37,055 nt of DNA, taken from an uncultured Anaerolineales bacterium. GTDB lineage: Bacteria > Chloroflexota > Anaerolineae > Anaerolineales > UBA4823. Made by a program: the position numbers and the translations under genes. Below, one piece after another: positions 23,907 through 32,258 of the stretch. Positions within the stretch are counted from its first letter, which is position 1. Every line of letters starts with the position of its first letter. The notes beneath the pieces were generated by a model. The model worked only from the letters and a program-made list of their open reading frames with translations, had not been told where the DNA came from and made no database searches. The DNA is taken from assembly GCA_903872065.1 (NCBI GenBank), contig CAIQJJ010000392.1:1-37055 (forward strand), read 5' to 3'.

Positions 23907-24788
23907 ATGCAACGAATCTGGAAACCATTTTTTCTGATCCTATGGGTCTTTGTCCTGGCAAGCTGCCAGACGAACCAGGCCGCCAGCGACACGCGCCCCA
24001 CGGGAAAAGGCGTTCAAAACGTTGGCTCAGATACCATGGTCAACCTGGCGCTGGCCTGGGCGGAAGCCTACCAACATGAGCACCCTGAGTTTAGCATCTC
24101 GGTGACAGGCGGCGGCAGCGGCACCGGGATTGCAGCGTTGATCAACGGGACGGTGGATATTGCCAATGCATCACGACAGATCAAAACGAACGAGATTGAG
24201 GACGCGCAAAAACAGGGCATCAATCCGGTCGAGTTTGTGGTGGCGAAGGACGCGATCGCAGTTATCGTGAATCCAGAAAACCCGGTCAGCCAGCTTACCC
24301 TGGAGCAAATCTCCGCCATCTACAGTGGGAAGATCAATCGCTGGAACGAGGTCGGCGGAGAAGACCGCCCAATTGTACGTCTCTCGCGTGAGACGAATTC
24401 AGGCACACACACCTATTTTCTCGAACAAGTGCTGCGCCTGGGGCAAAAGGGGGACAAAACCCTGTTCTCAACCGATACCCTGCTTATGCCCTCTTCAGAA
24501 GGGATCGGGATGGAGGTGATCCAGAACCCCAATGCGATCGGATATGACGGGCTAGGATATGTGACGCCTGAAATGAAGGTGATTGCCGTGGCGAAGACTG
24601 CGCAAGGGCCGTATATTCTGCCATCGGTTGAGACAGTCAATGATCACACGTACCCCATTGCACGTGATTTATATATGTACACCGCCGGTGAACCAATTGG
24701 CGAGGTTAAAACGTATATGGAGTATATCGCTTCTGCCGAAGCGCAAGCGATCGTCGAAAAGCTAGGGTTTGTCCCTATCTTGCCCTGA
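23907..24788 (+). CDS. pstS: Phosphate-binding lipoprotein PstS
   Basis: This 293-aa substrate-binding protein delivers phosphate to the PstCA channel. A lipoprotein signal peptide ends at LASC with lipidated Cys20. Conserved phosphate-site blocks are VGSDTM (49-54 region), TGGGSGTGIAALINGTVDIANASRQIK and SRETNSGTHTYF. I chose the ATG at 23907: a TTG at 23874 lies upstream of the TATAAT box and would not be transcribed from it. It leads the pstS-C-A-B-phoU operon. It is of the short PstS type common outside proteobacteria. Confidence 0.95.
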   Translation: MQRIWKPFFLILWVFVLASCQTNQAASDTRPTGKGVQNVGSDTMVNLALAWAEAYQHEHPEFSISVTGGGSGTGIAALINGTVDIANASRQIKTNEIEDAQKQGINPVEFVVAKDAIAVIVNPENPVSQLTLEQISAIYSGKINRWNEVGGEDRPIVRLSRETNSGTHTYFLEQVLRLGQKGDKTLFSTDTLLMPSSEGIGMEVIQNPNAIGYDGLGYVTPEMKVIAVAKTAQGPYILPSVETVNDHTYPIARDLYMYTAGEPIGEVKTYMEYIASAEAQAIVEKLGFVPILP

Positions 24789-24827
24789 AGCCAAACCGCG
24801 ACCCGGTGAATGAGGAAAGAGTATTGT

Positions 24828-25736
24828 ATGAATTTTGGACGATGGATGCCGCAGCAAACCGAACAGTGGCGCGAGATGTTGATCAACTGGCTGATCAAAA
24901 TAAGTGGGTATTCAGCAATTGTCTTTGTGACCTTGATTTTCTTCTTCTTGATTCGCGAAAGCCTGCCAGGCTTTAGCCCAGAGACTTTTAGCCGGCTGGC
25001 TGGCTCGCGCTGGTATCCGATTGAACAATATTATGGCCTTGCGCCGCTCATCGCGGGTTCGATCATGGTAACGTTGGGCGCGGCGCTGGTTGCCATCCCC
25101 TTGGGGCTGGGGACAGCGATTTTCATTGCGGAGATCGCGCCGCGCTGGGTGCGCGAAATCTTGAAGCCGCTGGTAGAAATCCTGGCCGGGCTGCCCTCGG
25201 TTGTGCTGGGCTTTTTGGGCATTTTGTCGCTTTCGCCCTGGGTGCGCGAGACGATGAACCTGCCCACCGGCCTGACGGCGTTCAGCGGGTCGCTGTTGTT
25301 GGGGATGACCTCCCTGCCCACCATCGTATCCGTCGCCGAAGATGCGCTGGACGCGGTGCCGCGCAGTTATCGTGACGCCTCGCTGGCGTTGGGCGCGACA
25401 GAATTGCAAACCATCTTTTTGGTCACCTTGCCGGCGGCGCGTTCGGGAGTGTTTACGGCGGTGATGCTCGGCTTAGGCCGCGCCATCGGAGAAACCATCA
25501 TGGTAATGATGGTGACAGGCAACGCGGCGATGATCCCCAACAGCCTGTTTTCGCCGGTGCGCACGATGACCGCCACCATCGCCGCCGAGATGGGGGAAGT
25601 CGCCAAGGGCAGTGAACATTATCATGTCTTGTTTCTGATCGGCCTGACCTTATTTGTGATCTCGCTGCTGGTCAACCTGACCGCATCGAGCGTGATTATG
25701 CGCCAGCAAAAGCGCGCCGAACGGGTGCTCTCATGA
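24828..25736 (+). CDS. pstC: Phosphate ABC transporter permease PstC
   Basis: This 302-aa permease has about six membrane segments, starting at residue 15, and the cytoplasmic coupling (EAA-type) loop EDALDAVPRSYRDASLALGATELQTIFLVTLP at about 173-204 (key residues A-L-G-A and the trailing LP). The GRAIGETIMVMMVTGN segment is typical of PstC. I prefer the ATG at 24828, which has GAGGAAAGA upstream; an ATG at 24810 would add six residues. The 3' end shares ATGA with pstA. It pairs with PstA to form the inner-membrane channel. Confidence 0.95.
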   Translation: MNFGRWMPQQTEQWREMLINWLIKISGYSAIVFVTLIFFFLIRESLPGFSPETFSRLAGSRWYPIEQYYGLAPLIAGSIMVTLGAALVAIPLGLGTAIFIAEIAPRWVREILKPLVEILAGLPSVVLGFLGILSLSPWVRETMNLPTGLTAFSGSLLLGMTSLPTIVSVAEDALDAVPRSYRDASLALGATELQTIFLVTLPAARSGVFTAVMLGLGRAIGETIMVMMVTGNAAMIPNSLFSPVRTMTATIAAEMGEVAKGSEHYHVLFLIGLTLFVISLLVNLTASSVIMRQQKRAERVLS

Positions 25737-26596
25737 ACAAATCTGTGTTTGCCCGCCAGCTCACCCAAAAAATCGGCTACGGGCTGCTGACTTTGCTGAC
25801 GCTGCTGACCGTGCTGCCGATCCTCTATATCATCGGGCGGATTTTGCTGCAAGGAGCGCCGGCGGCGCTATCGTGGGAATTTCTGTTCACCTTTCCGCGC
25901 GATGGCATGAAAGCGGGGGGCATCTGGCCGGCGATCGTTGGCACGATCTACCTGACCCTGGGCACGGCGCTCTTTTCGGTGCCGCTCGGCCTGGGAGCAG
26001 CCATCTACCTTTCCGAATACGCCCCCAACAACCGCTGGACGCGCTTAATCCGGCTGGCGATCATTAACCTGGCGGGCATCCCATCGGTGGTTTATGGACT
26101 GTTTGGCCTGGGTCTGTTTGTTCTATTTCTCAAACTGGGCGTCAGCATCCTGGCCGGCTCGCTGACGCTTTCGATTATGACCCTGCCAGTCATCATCAGC
26201 ACCGCCGAAGAAGCGCTGCGCGCGGTGCCGCAGGCCTTTCGCGTGGTCAGCATCTCGCTTGGAGCGACGAAGTGGCAAACCATCCGGCGGATTGTGCTGC
26301 CCCAGGCGCTGCCGGGCATCTTGACGGGAGTGATTTTGGGATTGGAACGCGCCGCAGGGGAGACGGCGCCGATCCTGTTCACAGCCGCCTCCTTTTTCTT
26401 GCCGCGGCTGCCCGGCTCGCCGTTGGATGCAACCATGGCGCTGCCGTATCATCTCTTTGTCATCTCCACCCAGGTGCCGGGCATGCCCCTGCGCATCCAA
26501 TTTGGCACGGCGCTTGTGCTGCTGGTTTTTGTCTTGAGCATGAACCTGGCAGCCACGGTCATCCGCTCGCGGGCGCGGGCGGCCAGGCAATGGTGA
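25733..26596 (+). CDS. pstA: Phosphate ABC transporter permease PstA
   Basis: This 287-aa permease has six predicted membrane segments. The coupling loop EEALRAVPQAFRVVSISLGAT is followed by KWQTIRRIVLP, and GLERAAGETAPILFTA is the PstA counterpart of the PstC GRAIGET segment. The start codon overlaps the pstC stop (ATGA), so the two subunits are made in equal amounts. The pstB2 gene starts five bases after its stop. Confidence 0.95.
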   Translation: MNKSVFARQLTQKIGYGLLTLLTLLTVLPILYIIGRILLQGAPAALSWEFLFTFPRDGMKAGGIWPAIVGTIYLTLGTALFSVPLGLGAAIYLSEYAPNNRWTRLIRLAIINLAGIPSVVYGLFGLGLFVLFLKLGVSILAGSLTLSIMTLPVIISTAEEALRAVPQAFRVVSISLGATKWQTIRRIVLPQALPGILTGVILGLERAAGETAPILFTAASFFLPRLPGSPLDATMALPYHLFVISTQVPGMPLRIQFGTALVLLVFVLSMNLAATVIRSRARAARQW

Positions 26597-26601
26597 ACCC
26601 A

Positions 26602-27357
26602 ATGAACAAAGTAACCATTGAAAATCTTTCTCTTGAATATTCAGATGGCGCCGAGTCGCTGCGCGGGATCAATCTCAATATCCCGGCCAATGCCATCAGT
26701 GTGCTGTTTGGGCCGGCGGGCGGGGGCAAATCCTCTTTGCTGCGCATCCTGAATCGCTTAAACGATCTGGCGGATGTCAAAACGGTGCGCGGCAAAGTGT
26801 TGATTGATGGGCAAAATATCCTGGAGCCTGGGGTGGATGTGATCGCCCTGCGCCGCAAAGTGGGGATGGTCTTCGCCCGGCCCGTGCCTTTGCCGTTGAG
26901 CATGCGCGCCAACCTGACTTATGGGCTGGAACTGGCCGGGGAACACCGCGCGGCGGTGTTGGCGGAGGCGGTGGAACGCAGTCTGACCCAGGCGGCGCTG
27001 TGGGACGAGGTTAAAGATCGCCTGGATGAACCCGCGGCGGCGCTTTCGGGCGGGCAGCAGCAGCGTTTGTGCCTGGCGCGCGTCCTGGCGCTGCAACCTG
27101 AAATTATTATGCTGGACGAGCCGACTTCGGGCCTGGACCCCATTTCAACCAGCAAGGTGGAGGCTTCGCTGCAAAAGCTGAAAACGCAATACACTATCAT
27201 TCTAGTACCCCATTCTGTCCAGCAAGCAGCCCGCACCGCGGATTACGCCGGGTTCTTCTTGCAAGGAGAGCTGGTGGAGTGGGCGCCGGGCCGAGCGATT
27301 TTTTCCACCCCCCGCGATAAACGCACGGAGGATTACGTAGTAGGACGGTTTGGATAG
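26602..27357 (+). CDS. pstB: Phosphate ABC transporter ATPase PstB (copy 2, divergent)
   Basis: This 251-aa PstB homologue has Walker A GPAGGGKSS (37-45), a normal signature LSGGQ (148-152), Walker B IIMLDEP with D172/E173, and His204 in VPHSVQQA. The Q-loop reads VFARPVPLP, so the Gln that contacts magnesium and the nucleotide is Ala92. Thr in the H-loop stretch VTHNMQ is Pro here. I chose the ATG at 26602 because GGTGA is placed five bases before it; an ATG at 26590 would add MVNP and overlap pstA. It probably joins PstB1 in a heterodimer in which only one ATP site is fully consensus. Confidence 0.92.
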   Translation: MNKVTIENLSLEYSDGAESLRGINLNIPANAISVLFGPAGGGKSSLLRILNRLNDLADVKTVRGKVLIDGQNILEPGVDVIALRRKVGMVFARPVPLPLSMRANLTYGLELAGEHRAAVLAEAVERSLTQAALWDEVKDRLDEPAAALSGGQQQRLCLARVLALQPEIIMLDEPTSGLDPISTSKVEASLQKLKTQYTIILVPHSVQQAARTADYAGFFLQGELVEWAPGRAIFSTPRDKRTEDYVVGRFG

Positions 27358-27368
27358 CAGGAGGAGCT

Positions 27369-28061
27369 ATGACGCGTGAAAATTTCGATCGCGAGATTGC
27401 CCAAATCCAGGATCAGGTCATGTTGATGGGCAATATGGTCAATGAAGCCGTGACACAGTCCGTCGAAGCGCTGCGGCAGCATGACCGGAAGAGCGCCCGC
27501 AAAATCCAGGCGGACGATCAGTTGATCAATGAAAAACGTTATGAAATTGAGTCCAATACGCTGATTCTGATCGCCACGCAGCAGCCCATGGCGCGCGATT
27601 TGCGCTTGCTGGCCGCCATTTTGGAAATCATCACCGAACTGGAACGCATCGGCGATTATGGCAAAGGAATCGCTCGGATTGTCACGCTGATCGAATCCAA
27701 AGACCTGGATATGCCCAAGAGCGAATTTAAACAGATGGCGAAGCTTGGGCTGGAGATGCTGCAAAAAGCCCTGCAAGCCTTCCTGGCGCGGGATGTCGAA
27801 GCTGCCCGCGCGATCCCGGCGCTGGACGATAATGTAGATGATCTCTATAATCGCGTCTACCGCAAGCTGATTAAGCAAATGATGGCGAACCCGGCTTTGA
27901 TTGACGATCTCAACCGCCTGATGTGGGCGGCGCACAACCTGGAGCGCCTCGCTGACCGCGTGACCAATATTTGCGAACGGATTGTTTTTGTGGCGACAGG
28001 TGAAATTAAAGAACTGGATCACTCCAATAACTCTCTGCAAGGCGATGAAAGGAAAGGTTGA
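27369..28061 (+). CDS. phoU: Phosphate-signalling regulator PhoU
   Basis: This 230-aa all-helical protein is made of two PhoU repeats (about 5-105 and 115-215). Metal-binding E/D-x-x-x-D type motifs are visible in ELERIGDYGKGIA (about 91-103) and NLERLADRVTNICE (about 195-208). PhoU restrains the Pst transporter and, where present, the PhoR/PhoB pathway when phosphate is plentiful. AGGAGGAGCT directly before the ATG is the best ribosome site in the window, so expression should be high. It lies 11 bases after pstB2. No phoR/phoB is in the window. Confidence 0.96.
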   Translation: MTRENFDREIAQIQDQVMLMGNMVNEAVTQSVEALRQHDRKSARKIQADDQLINEKRYEIESNTLILIATQQPMARDLRLLAAILEIITELERIGDYGKGIARIVTLIESKDLDMPKSEFKQMAKLGLEMLQKALQAFLARDVEAARAIPALDDNVDDLYNRVYRKLIKQMMANPALIDDLNRLMWAAHNLERLADRVTNICERIVFVATGEIKELDHSNNSLQGDERKG

Positions 28062-28064
28062 GCT

Positions 28065-28469
28065 ATGTGTTCAAGCAAAACGTTGATGTTCCTTGGGGCG
28101 GGGGCGCTCTTCTTGCTCGCGCTGCCCATCGTAGGATTTGGCCTGATCTATATCTGGGGATCGTTCAGCCCGCAGGGTCAGCAAAACTGGGCGGTGATCG
28201 GCGCGATGACCGTCTGCGTCGGTGTGCTGTTAATTGCGGGGGGAATCGCCTTGCTCTGGCTGGCTTCGCGCGCCGCCGCCAGCCAGGCGGCGCAAAATGT
28301 GACGTTGAAAGTAGACTTGCCCGGCAATGTCAGTTTGGATGCGATGAAATGCAAAGCCTGCGGCGGTGTATTAAGCACGGACAATATCCAAATGATCAAC
28401 GGCGCGCCCGTGGTAAGCTGCCCTTATTGCAAAACGACTTATCAGTTGACCGAAGAGCCAAAATGGTGA
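28065..28469 (+). CDS. Small membrane protein with C-terminal zinc-ribbon-like motif
   Basis: This 134-aa protein has two membrane segments (about 7-31 and 43-66), a short linker, then KCKACGG and SCPYCKTTYQL, a CxxC...CxxC pattern likely to bind zinc. I do not recognise the family. It starts three bases after the phoU stop, so it belongs to the phosphate operon by transcription. Its function may instead concern the membrane protein encoded next, which lies 70 bases downstream. Confidence 0.75.
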   Translation: MCSSKTLMFLGAGALFLLALPIVGFGLIYIWGSFSPQGQQNWAVIGAMTVCVGVLLIAGGIALLWLASRAAASQAAQNVTLKVDLPGNVSLDAMKCKACGGVLSTDNIQMINGAPVVSCPYCKTTYQLTEEPKW

Positions 28470-28539
28470 CCGCGTTGGATGGCGCGGCGAGTGAAACGGA
28501 TAACTTTCTTCTGCGTTTTACAATGTATGGAGGCCTCTG

Positions 28540-30249
28540 ATGCGTAAATTTTTGACGATCGTCTTTCTCCTTGCCCTGGCAGTGGGGTATACTGCCCTTT
28601 TCTCGGCGACCGATCTCGCGCGCGCCGAAACTTACTACTTCCGCCTGACCCAAGAAACGGTCAATATATTTTGGAACAGCGATGGGACGCAGTCGCTGGA
28701 TTATGTGTTAGTCTTCGAGAACAGCCCGACGGCAGACAACCTGGCCTATGTGGATCTGGGTCTGCCCAACGGCAATTTTGATATGGGGACGATCTATGCA
28801 GATGTAGATGGCAAACCCATCACCGATATTACCACCTCTGGCTACCAGGGCAGCGGCTCTGGGGTGGCGCTAGGGTTGGGGAATTACGCGATCAGACCGG
28901 GCAAGGTTGGGCGCGTACATGCGTTTGTCGGCGTCATCCAAAAGGTGTTGTACGAAGACTCCAGCGATAATACCTACGCCAGCGCGGTGTTCGCGCCGGT
29001 CACTTTTGGTTCGCAATATATGTACGGCGAGACCGATCTGACCGTCACCTTCCACCTGCCGCCGGGCATGGCCCCGGAGGAACCCCGCTGGCACGAGGAT
29101 AAAACCGCGGATGGATTCCCCAAGCAGCCGAGCAGCGTATACGATGCCGAAAGCCGGGTCACTTACACCTGGCGCAATGCCCACGCGGACGCATCCAAAC
29201 AATACACCTTTGGCGCATCCTTCCCACTGAAATATGTGCCGGAATCGGCCATTGTGCGGGTAACGTTTATTGATGTGATCCTGGGCGGCATTCTGATGAT
29301 TGTTGGCGCAACATCGGAACTTTGCATCCCGGTACTTGTGATCGGCGGTTTCTTTGGCCTGGTCGGACTCAGCGCCTACAGCGACCGGAAGCGGCGCATG
29401 CAATACCTGCCGCCCAAGATTTCGATCGAGGGGCATGGCATCAAACGCGGCCTGACCGCCATTGAAGCAGCGGTGCTGATGGAACAGCCTCCCGACAGCA
29501 TCTTGACCATGATTTTGTTTGCGCTGATTAAGAAGAACGCTGCCGAAGTGGTCAGCCGTGAGCCGCTGGAAATCAAGAAGATCGAGCCGATGCCTGAAGA
29601 CCTGCGTTACTATGAAAAAGAATTCATCAACGCTTTCGACGAAAAAGGCGCGGCGCGCCGCCGTGCGCTGCAAGATACCATGATTCATCTGATCCGGGCG
29701 GTCTCAGAGAAGATGAAAGGCTTCAGCCGCAAAGAGACTATGGCCTACTACGAGGATATCCGCAAGCGCGCCTGGGCGCAGGTCGAAGCGGCCAATACTC
29801 CTGAAGTGCGCAGCCAGAAATTTGATGAGGTGATGGAATGGACGATGCTGGATCGCGATTTCAACGACCGCACGCGCGATGTCTTCCGTCACCAACCGGT
29901 GTATGTGCCGGTCTGGTGGGGACGCTACGATCCAGGCTACCACCGCCATACCGCCACGCCAAGCTTCAACCGGCCGTCTGCGCCGAGCATCAGCAGCGGA
30001 GGCGGGCTGCCAAGCGTACCGGGGGCCGACTTCGCGGCTTCGATGGTCACAGGGGTGCAGAATTTTGCCGGCAGTGTGATCGGCAATGTGAATGATTTTA
30101 CCAGCCGGGTGACGCAAAGCACGAACCCGGTACCTGTCTCAACCAGCAGCGGGGGCAGCGGCGGCGGTGGGCGCAGCGGCGGAAGCAGCTGCGCCTGTGC
30201 TTGCGCCTGCGCGGGGTGCGCCTGCGCCTGTGCAGGGGGAGGACGTTAA
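28540..30249 (+). CDS. DUF2207-like membrane protein with a (CA)n cysteine tail
   Basis: This 569-aa protein has a signal peptide (1-29, cleavage after ARA), an extracytoplasmic beta-rich domain (about 30-240), and a hydrophobic stretch at 243-280 that is one or two membrane segments, followed by RKRR. A helical domain (about 295-450) and a Ser/Gly/Pro linker come next. The last 19 residues are (CA)4-G-(CA)3-GGGR, with cysteines at 551, 553, 555, 557, 560, 562 and 564. Only one other Cys (262) exists in the whole protein. Both Cys codons and all four Ala codons are mixed, so selection is on the peptide, not on a DNA repeat. The tail is a likely substrate of the radical SAM enzyme two genes downstream. 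GGAGG lies six bases before the ATG. Confidence 0.8.
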   Translation: MRKFLTIVFLLALAVGYTALFSATDLARAETYYFRLTQETVNIFWNSDGTQSLDYVLVFENSPTADNLAYVDLGLPNGNFDMGTIYADVDGKPITDITTSGYQGSGSGVALGLGNYAIRPGKVGRVHAFVGVIQKVLYEDSSDNTYASAVFAPVTFGSQYMYGETDLTVTFHLPPGMAPEEPRWHEDKTADGFPKQPSSVYDAESRVTYTWRNAHADASKQYTFGASFPLKYVPESAIVRVTFIDVILGGILMIVGATSELCIPVLVIGGFFGLVGLSAYSDRKRRMQYLPPKISIEGHGIKRGLTAIEAAVLMEQPPDSILTMILFALIKKNAAEVVSREPLEIKKIEPMPEDLRYYEKEFINAFDEKGAARRRALQDTMIHLIRAVSEKMKGFSRKETMAYYEDIRKRAWAQVEAANTPEVRSQKFDEVMEWTMLDRDFNDRTRDVFRHQPVYVPVWWGRYDPGYHRHTATPSFNRPSAPSISSGGGLPSVPGADFAASMVTGVQNFAGSVIGNVNDFTSRVTQSTNPVPVSTSSGGSGGGGRSGGSSCACACACAGCACACAGGGR

Positions 30250-30280
30250 GCTCCTGGCAGCCGGAAAAGCGAAAAAACAA

Positions 30281-30724
30281 ATGGGTGAGATTCAGATCGA
30301 ACGAGTGACTACTGTTACCGATGAACTGATGGCAGCTTTTGAACGCCTGATGCCGCAGCTTTCCCCGCAGGCGCGGCTGCCGGAAAGGGATACTTTGGCG
30401 CAGATTGTCGCCAGCCCAACGACTACTCTCTATATCGCTCGCGATGCCGGCGGGACGATCACCGGCGCGCTAACGCTGGCGATCTACCGCACCCCCCTGG
30501 CGCTGCATGCCTGGATCGAAGATGTGGTGGTAGATGAGAAGATGCGCGGGCAGGGCATTGGGGCGGCTTTAACGCAGCGCGGTCTCGAACATGCCCGTGC
30601 GGCCGGCGCAAAGAGCGTTAACCTGACTTCGCGGCCGGCGCGTGAAGCCGCCAACCGTTTATATCAAAACCTGGGTTTTGTGCGTTGGGAGACCAACGCC
30701 TACCGTTTCAATTTTAAAGAATAA
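30281..30724 (+). CDS. GNAT-family N-acetyltransferase
   Basis: This 147-aa protein has the acetyl-CoA motif VVVDEKMRGQGIGAAL (about 81-96) and the closing NRLYQNLGFVRWETNAYRF of the RimI-like group. It should transfer an acetyl group to an amine, either a protein or a small molecule. I chose the ATG at 30281, since upstream codons overlap the Cys-tail gene in another frame. Position between the tail protein and the radical SAM enzyme suggests a part in the same modification process, but self-immunity or an unrelated housekeeping role is equally open. Confidence 0.85.
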   Translation: MGEIQIERVTTVTDELMAAFERLMPQLSPQARLPERDTLAQIVASPTTTLYIARDAGGTITGALTLAIYRTPLALHAWIEDVVVDEKMRGQGIGAALTQRGLEHARAAGAKSVNLTSRPAREAANRLYQNLGFVRWETNAYRFNFKE

Positions 30725-30740
30725 AAGCGAAAAAAGGATG

Positions 30741-32258
30741 ATGAACTGGGTAGCGGTGCAGGTCAAAAAAATCATCGGCGCCGGGCGGGCGGCCAGCAGC
30801 AGTTGGCTGCCAGGCCAGGCAGGGCAAACGACCCTGGCGCAGCCGGGCGCGGCGCGCAGCGGCCAGGCGGCAGGCGAGGCCCGGCTCTACCACTATCAAA
30901 TTGAGGCCCCCGGTGAAAAAACGCGCGCCCACTTGCGCATTGACCCCGATGGCAGCGGAGTTTTGTTGATTAACGCCAGCCGCGTGCTGCACCTGAATCC
31001 CACGGCGGCGGCTATGGCCCACTTAGCGCTTGAAAAGACCCCTGAAGCGCAGGCCATCCAGGCCATCCGCGCCGCATACACCGTCAGCCGGCAGCAAGCC
31101 GCCTCCGATTACCAGGCATTCAACCAACAGCTCACTGAACTGCTGCGCCCGGATGGGGCATGCCCGCTGCACGATCTCGATCTTGAGATCGCTGCTCCGT
31201 TTAGCGCCCGCCCCTCCGCCCCGTATCGCATGGATCTGGCGCTCACCTATCGCTGCAATAACGATTGCGCGCACTGCTACAACCCACGTTCGAGCAGCTC
31301 GCGCCGGCCCAACGGCGAGGCCAGTTCGCCTTCTCTGGTCATTGGGACGCAGGCCAACGAGCTAGACACTGCGGATTGGAAGCGGATTCTCGATCAACTT
31401 TGGGCGATTGGGGTGCCGCATATCATCTTCACCGGCGGCGAACCTACCTTGCGCGCCGATCTTGCCGGGTTGATTGCTTATGCCGAGGGTTTAGGACAGA
31501 TCACAGGACTGAATACAAACGCCCGCCGCCTGCACGATTCGCGCTACCTGCAAAGCCTGGTGGATGCCGGCCTGGATCATGTGCAGATCACCGTAGAATC
31601 GCACGATCCGGCCATTCACGATCAGATGGTAGCCTGCCACGGCGCCTGGCAGCAGACTATCGCCGGGCTGCAAAATGCACTGCAAAGCCGGTTGTATGTG
31701 ATGACCAATACCACGCTCTTGCAAGAGAACAGCCCCTACCTGGGCGAGACGCTGGATTTTCTGGCGCGCCTGGGTGTTCCAACCGTGGGGTTGAACGCGC
31801 TGATTTATTCAGGGCGAGGGGCGGTAGTCGGCAGTGGAATCCCGGAAAAAGACCTGCCGCCGCTGTTGGAAGTGGCGCGCGCGAAGACTGAGGCGCAGCG
31901 CCAACGACTGATCTGGTATACACCGACCCAATATTGCCATTTTGACCCAATGCAGCTTGACCTGGGGGTTAAGGGATGCACGGCGGCGCTCTATAATATG
32001 TGCATCGAACCGAATGGCGATGTGCTGCCCTGCCAGTCTTATTACCATGCGCTAGGCAATCTGCTGTGCGACCCGTGGGAAAGTATCTGGCAGCATGATC
32101 TGTCCATCAGCCTGCGCGAGCGACGCTTGATCGAGGCGAAGTGCCAGGATTGTGCGCTGCTCTCCGAATGCGGCGGTGGATGCCCGTTAACCATTGAAAA
32201 AACGATACCTGATTTTAAGACTCGCTGCGCGCCAGACAGCAAAAGGAGTACGGAATGA
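30741..32258 (+). CDS. PqqD-like / radical SAM / SPASM peptide-modifying enzyme
   Basis: This 505-aa enzyme has an N-terminal PqqD-like peptide-recognition domain (about 49-135, with SGVLLINASRVLHLNPTAA). The radical SAM domain has the CxxxCxxC cluster loop C172, C176, C179 (YRCNNDCAHCYN) and GGEP at 232-235. A C-terminal SPASM region has Cys413, 421, 431, 443, 468, 471, 477 and 481 for auxiliary iron-sulfur clusters. This domain order is typical of enzymes that modify ribosomally made peptides, for instance by forming thioether bonds from Cys. The ATG at 30741 follows AAAAAGG; an ATG one codon earlier is possible. Its stop overlaps the next start (ATGA). Confidence 0.93.
   Translation: MNWVAVQVKKIIGAGRAASSSWLPGQAGQTTLAQPGAARSGQAAGEARLYHYQIEAPGEKTRAHLRIDPDGSGVLLINASRVLHLNPTAAAMAHLALEKTPEAQAIQAIRAAYTVSRQQAASDYQAFNQQLTELLRPDGACPLHDLDLEIAAPFSARPSAPYRMDLALTYRCNNDCAHCYNPRSSSSRRPNGEASSPSLVIGTQANELDTADWKRILDQLWAIGVPHIIFTGGEPTLRADLAGLIAYAEGLGQITGLNTNARRLHDSRYLQSLVDAGLDHVQITVESHDPAIHDQMVACHGAWQQTIAGLQNALQSRLYVMTNTTLLQENSPYLGETLDFLARLGVPTVGLNALIYSGRGAVVGSGIPEKDLPPLLEVARAKTEAQRQRLIWYTPTQYCHFDPMQLDLGVKGCTAALYNMCIEPNGDVLPCQSYYHALGNLLCDPWESIWQHDLSISLRERRLIEAKCQDCALLSECGGGCPLTIEKTIPDFKTRCAPDSKRSTE

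Noticed and set aside
26272-26601. Long upstream extension of pstB2 overlapping pstA
   Set aside because: This part is a shadow of pstA. PstB-like sequence begins only at 26602, where GGTGA gives a ribosome site.
28870-29688. 272-aa minus-strand frame opposite the Cys-tail protein
   Set aside because: Shadow of the DUF2207-like gene; His/Gln-rich with no motif.
30178-30249. Cys-Ala tail as a frameshift or simple DNA repeat artefact
   Set aside because: The codons are mixed rather than a pure repeat unit, the frame is continuous with the conserved protein, and the stop is followed by the next gene at a normal distance.
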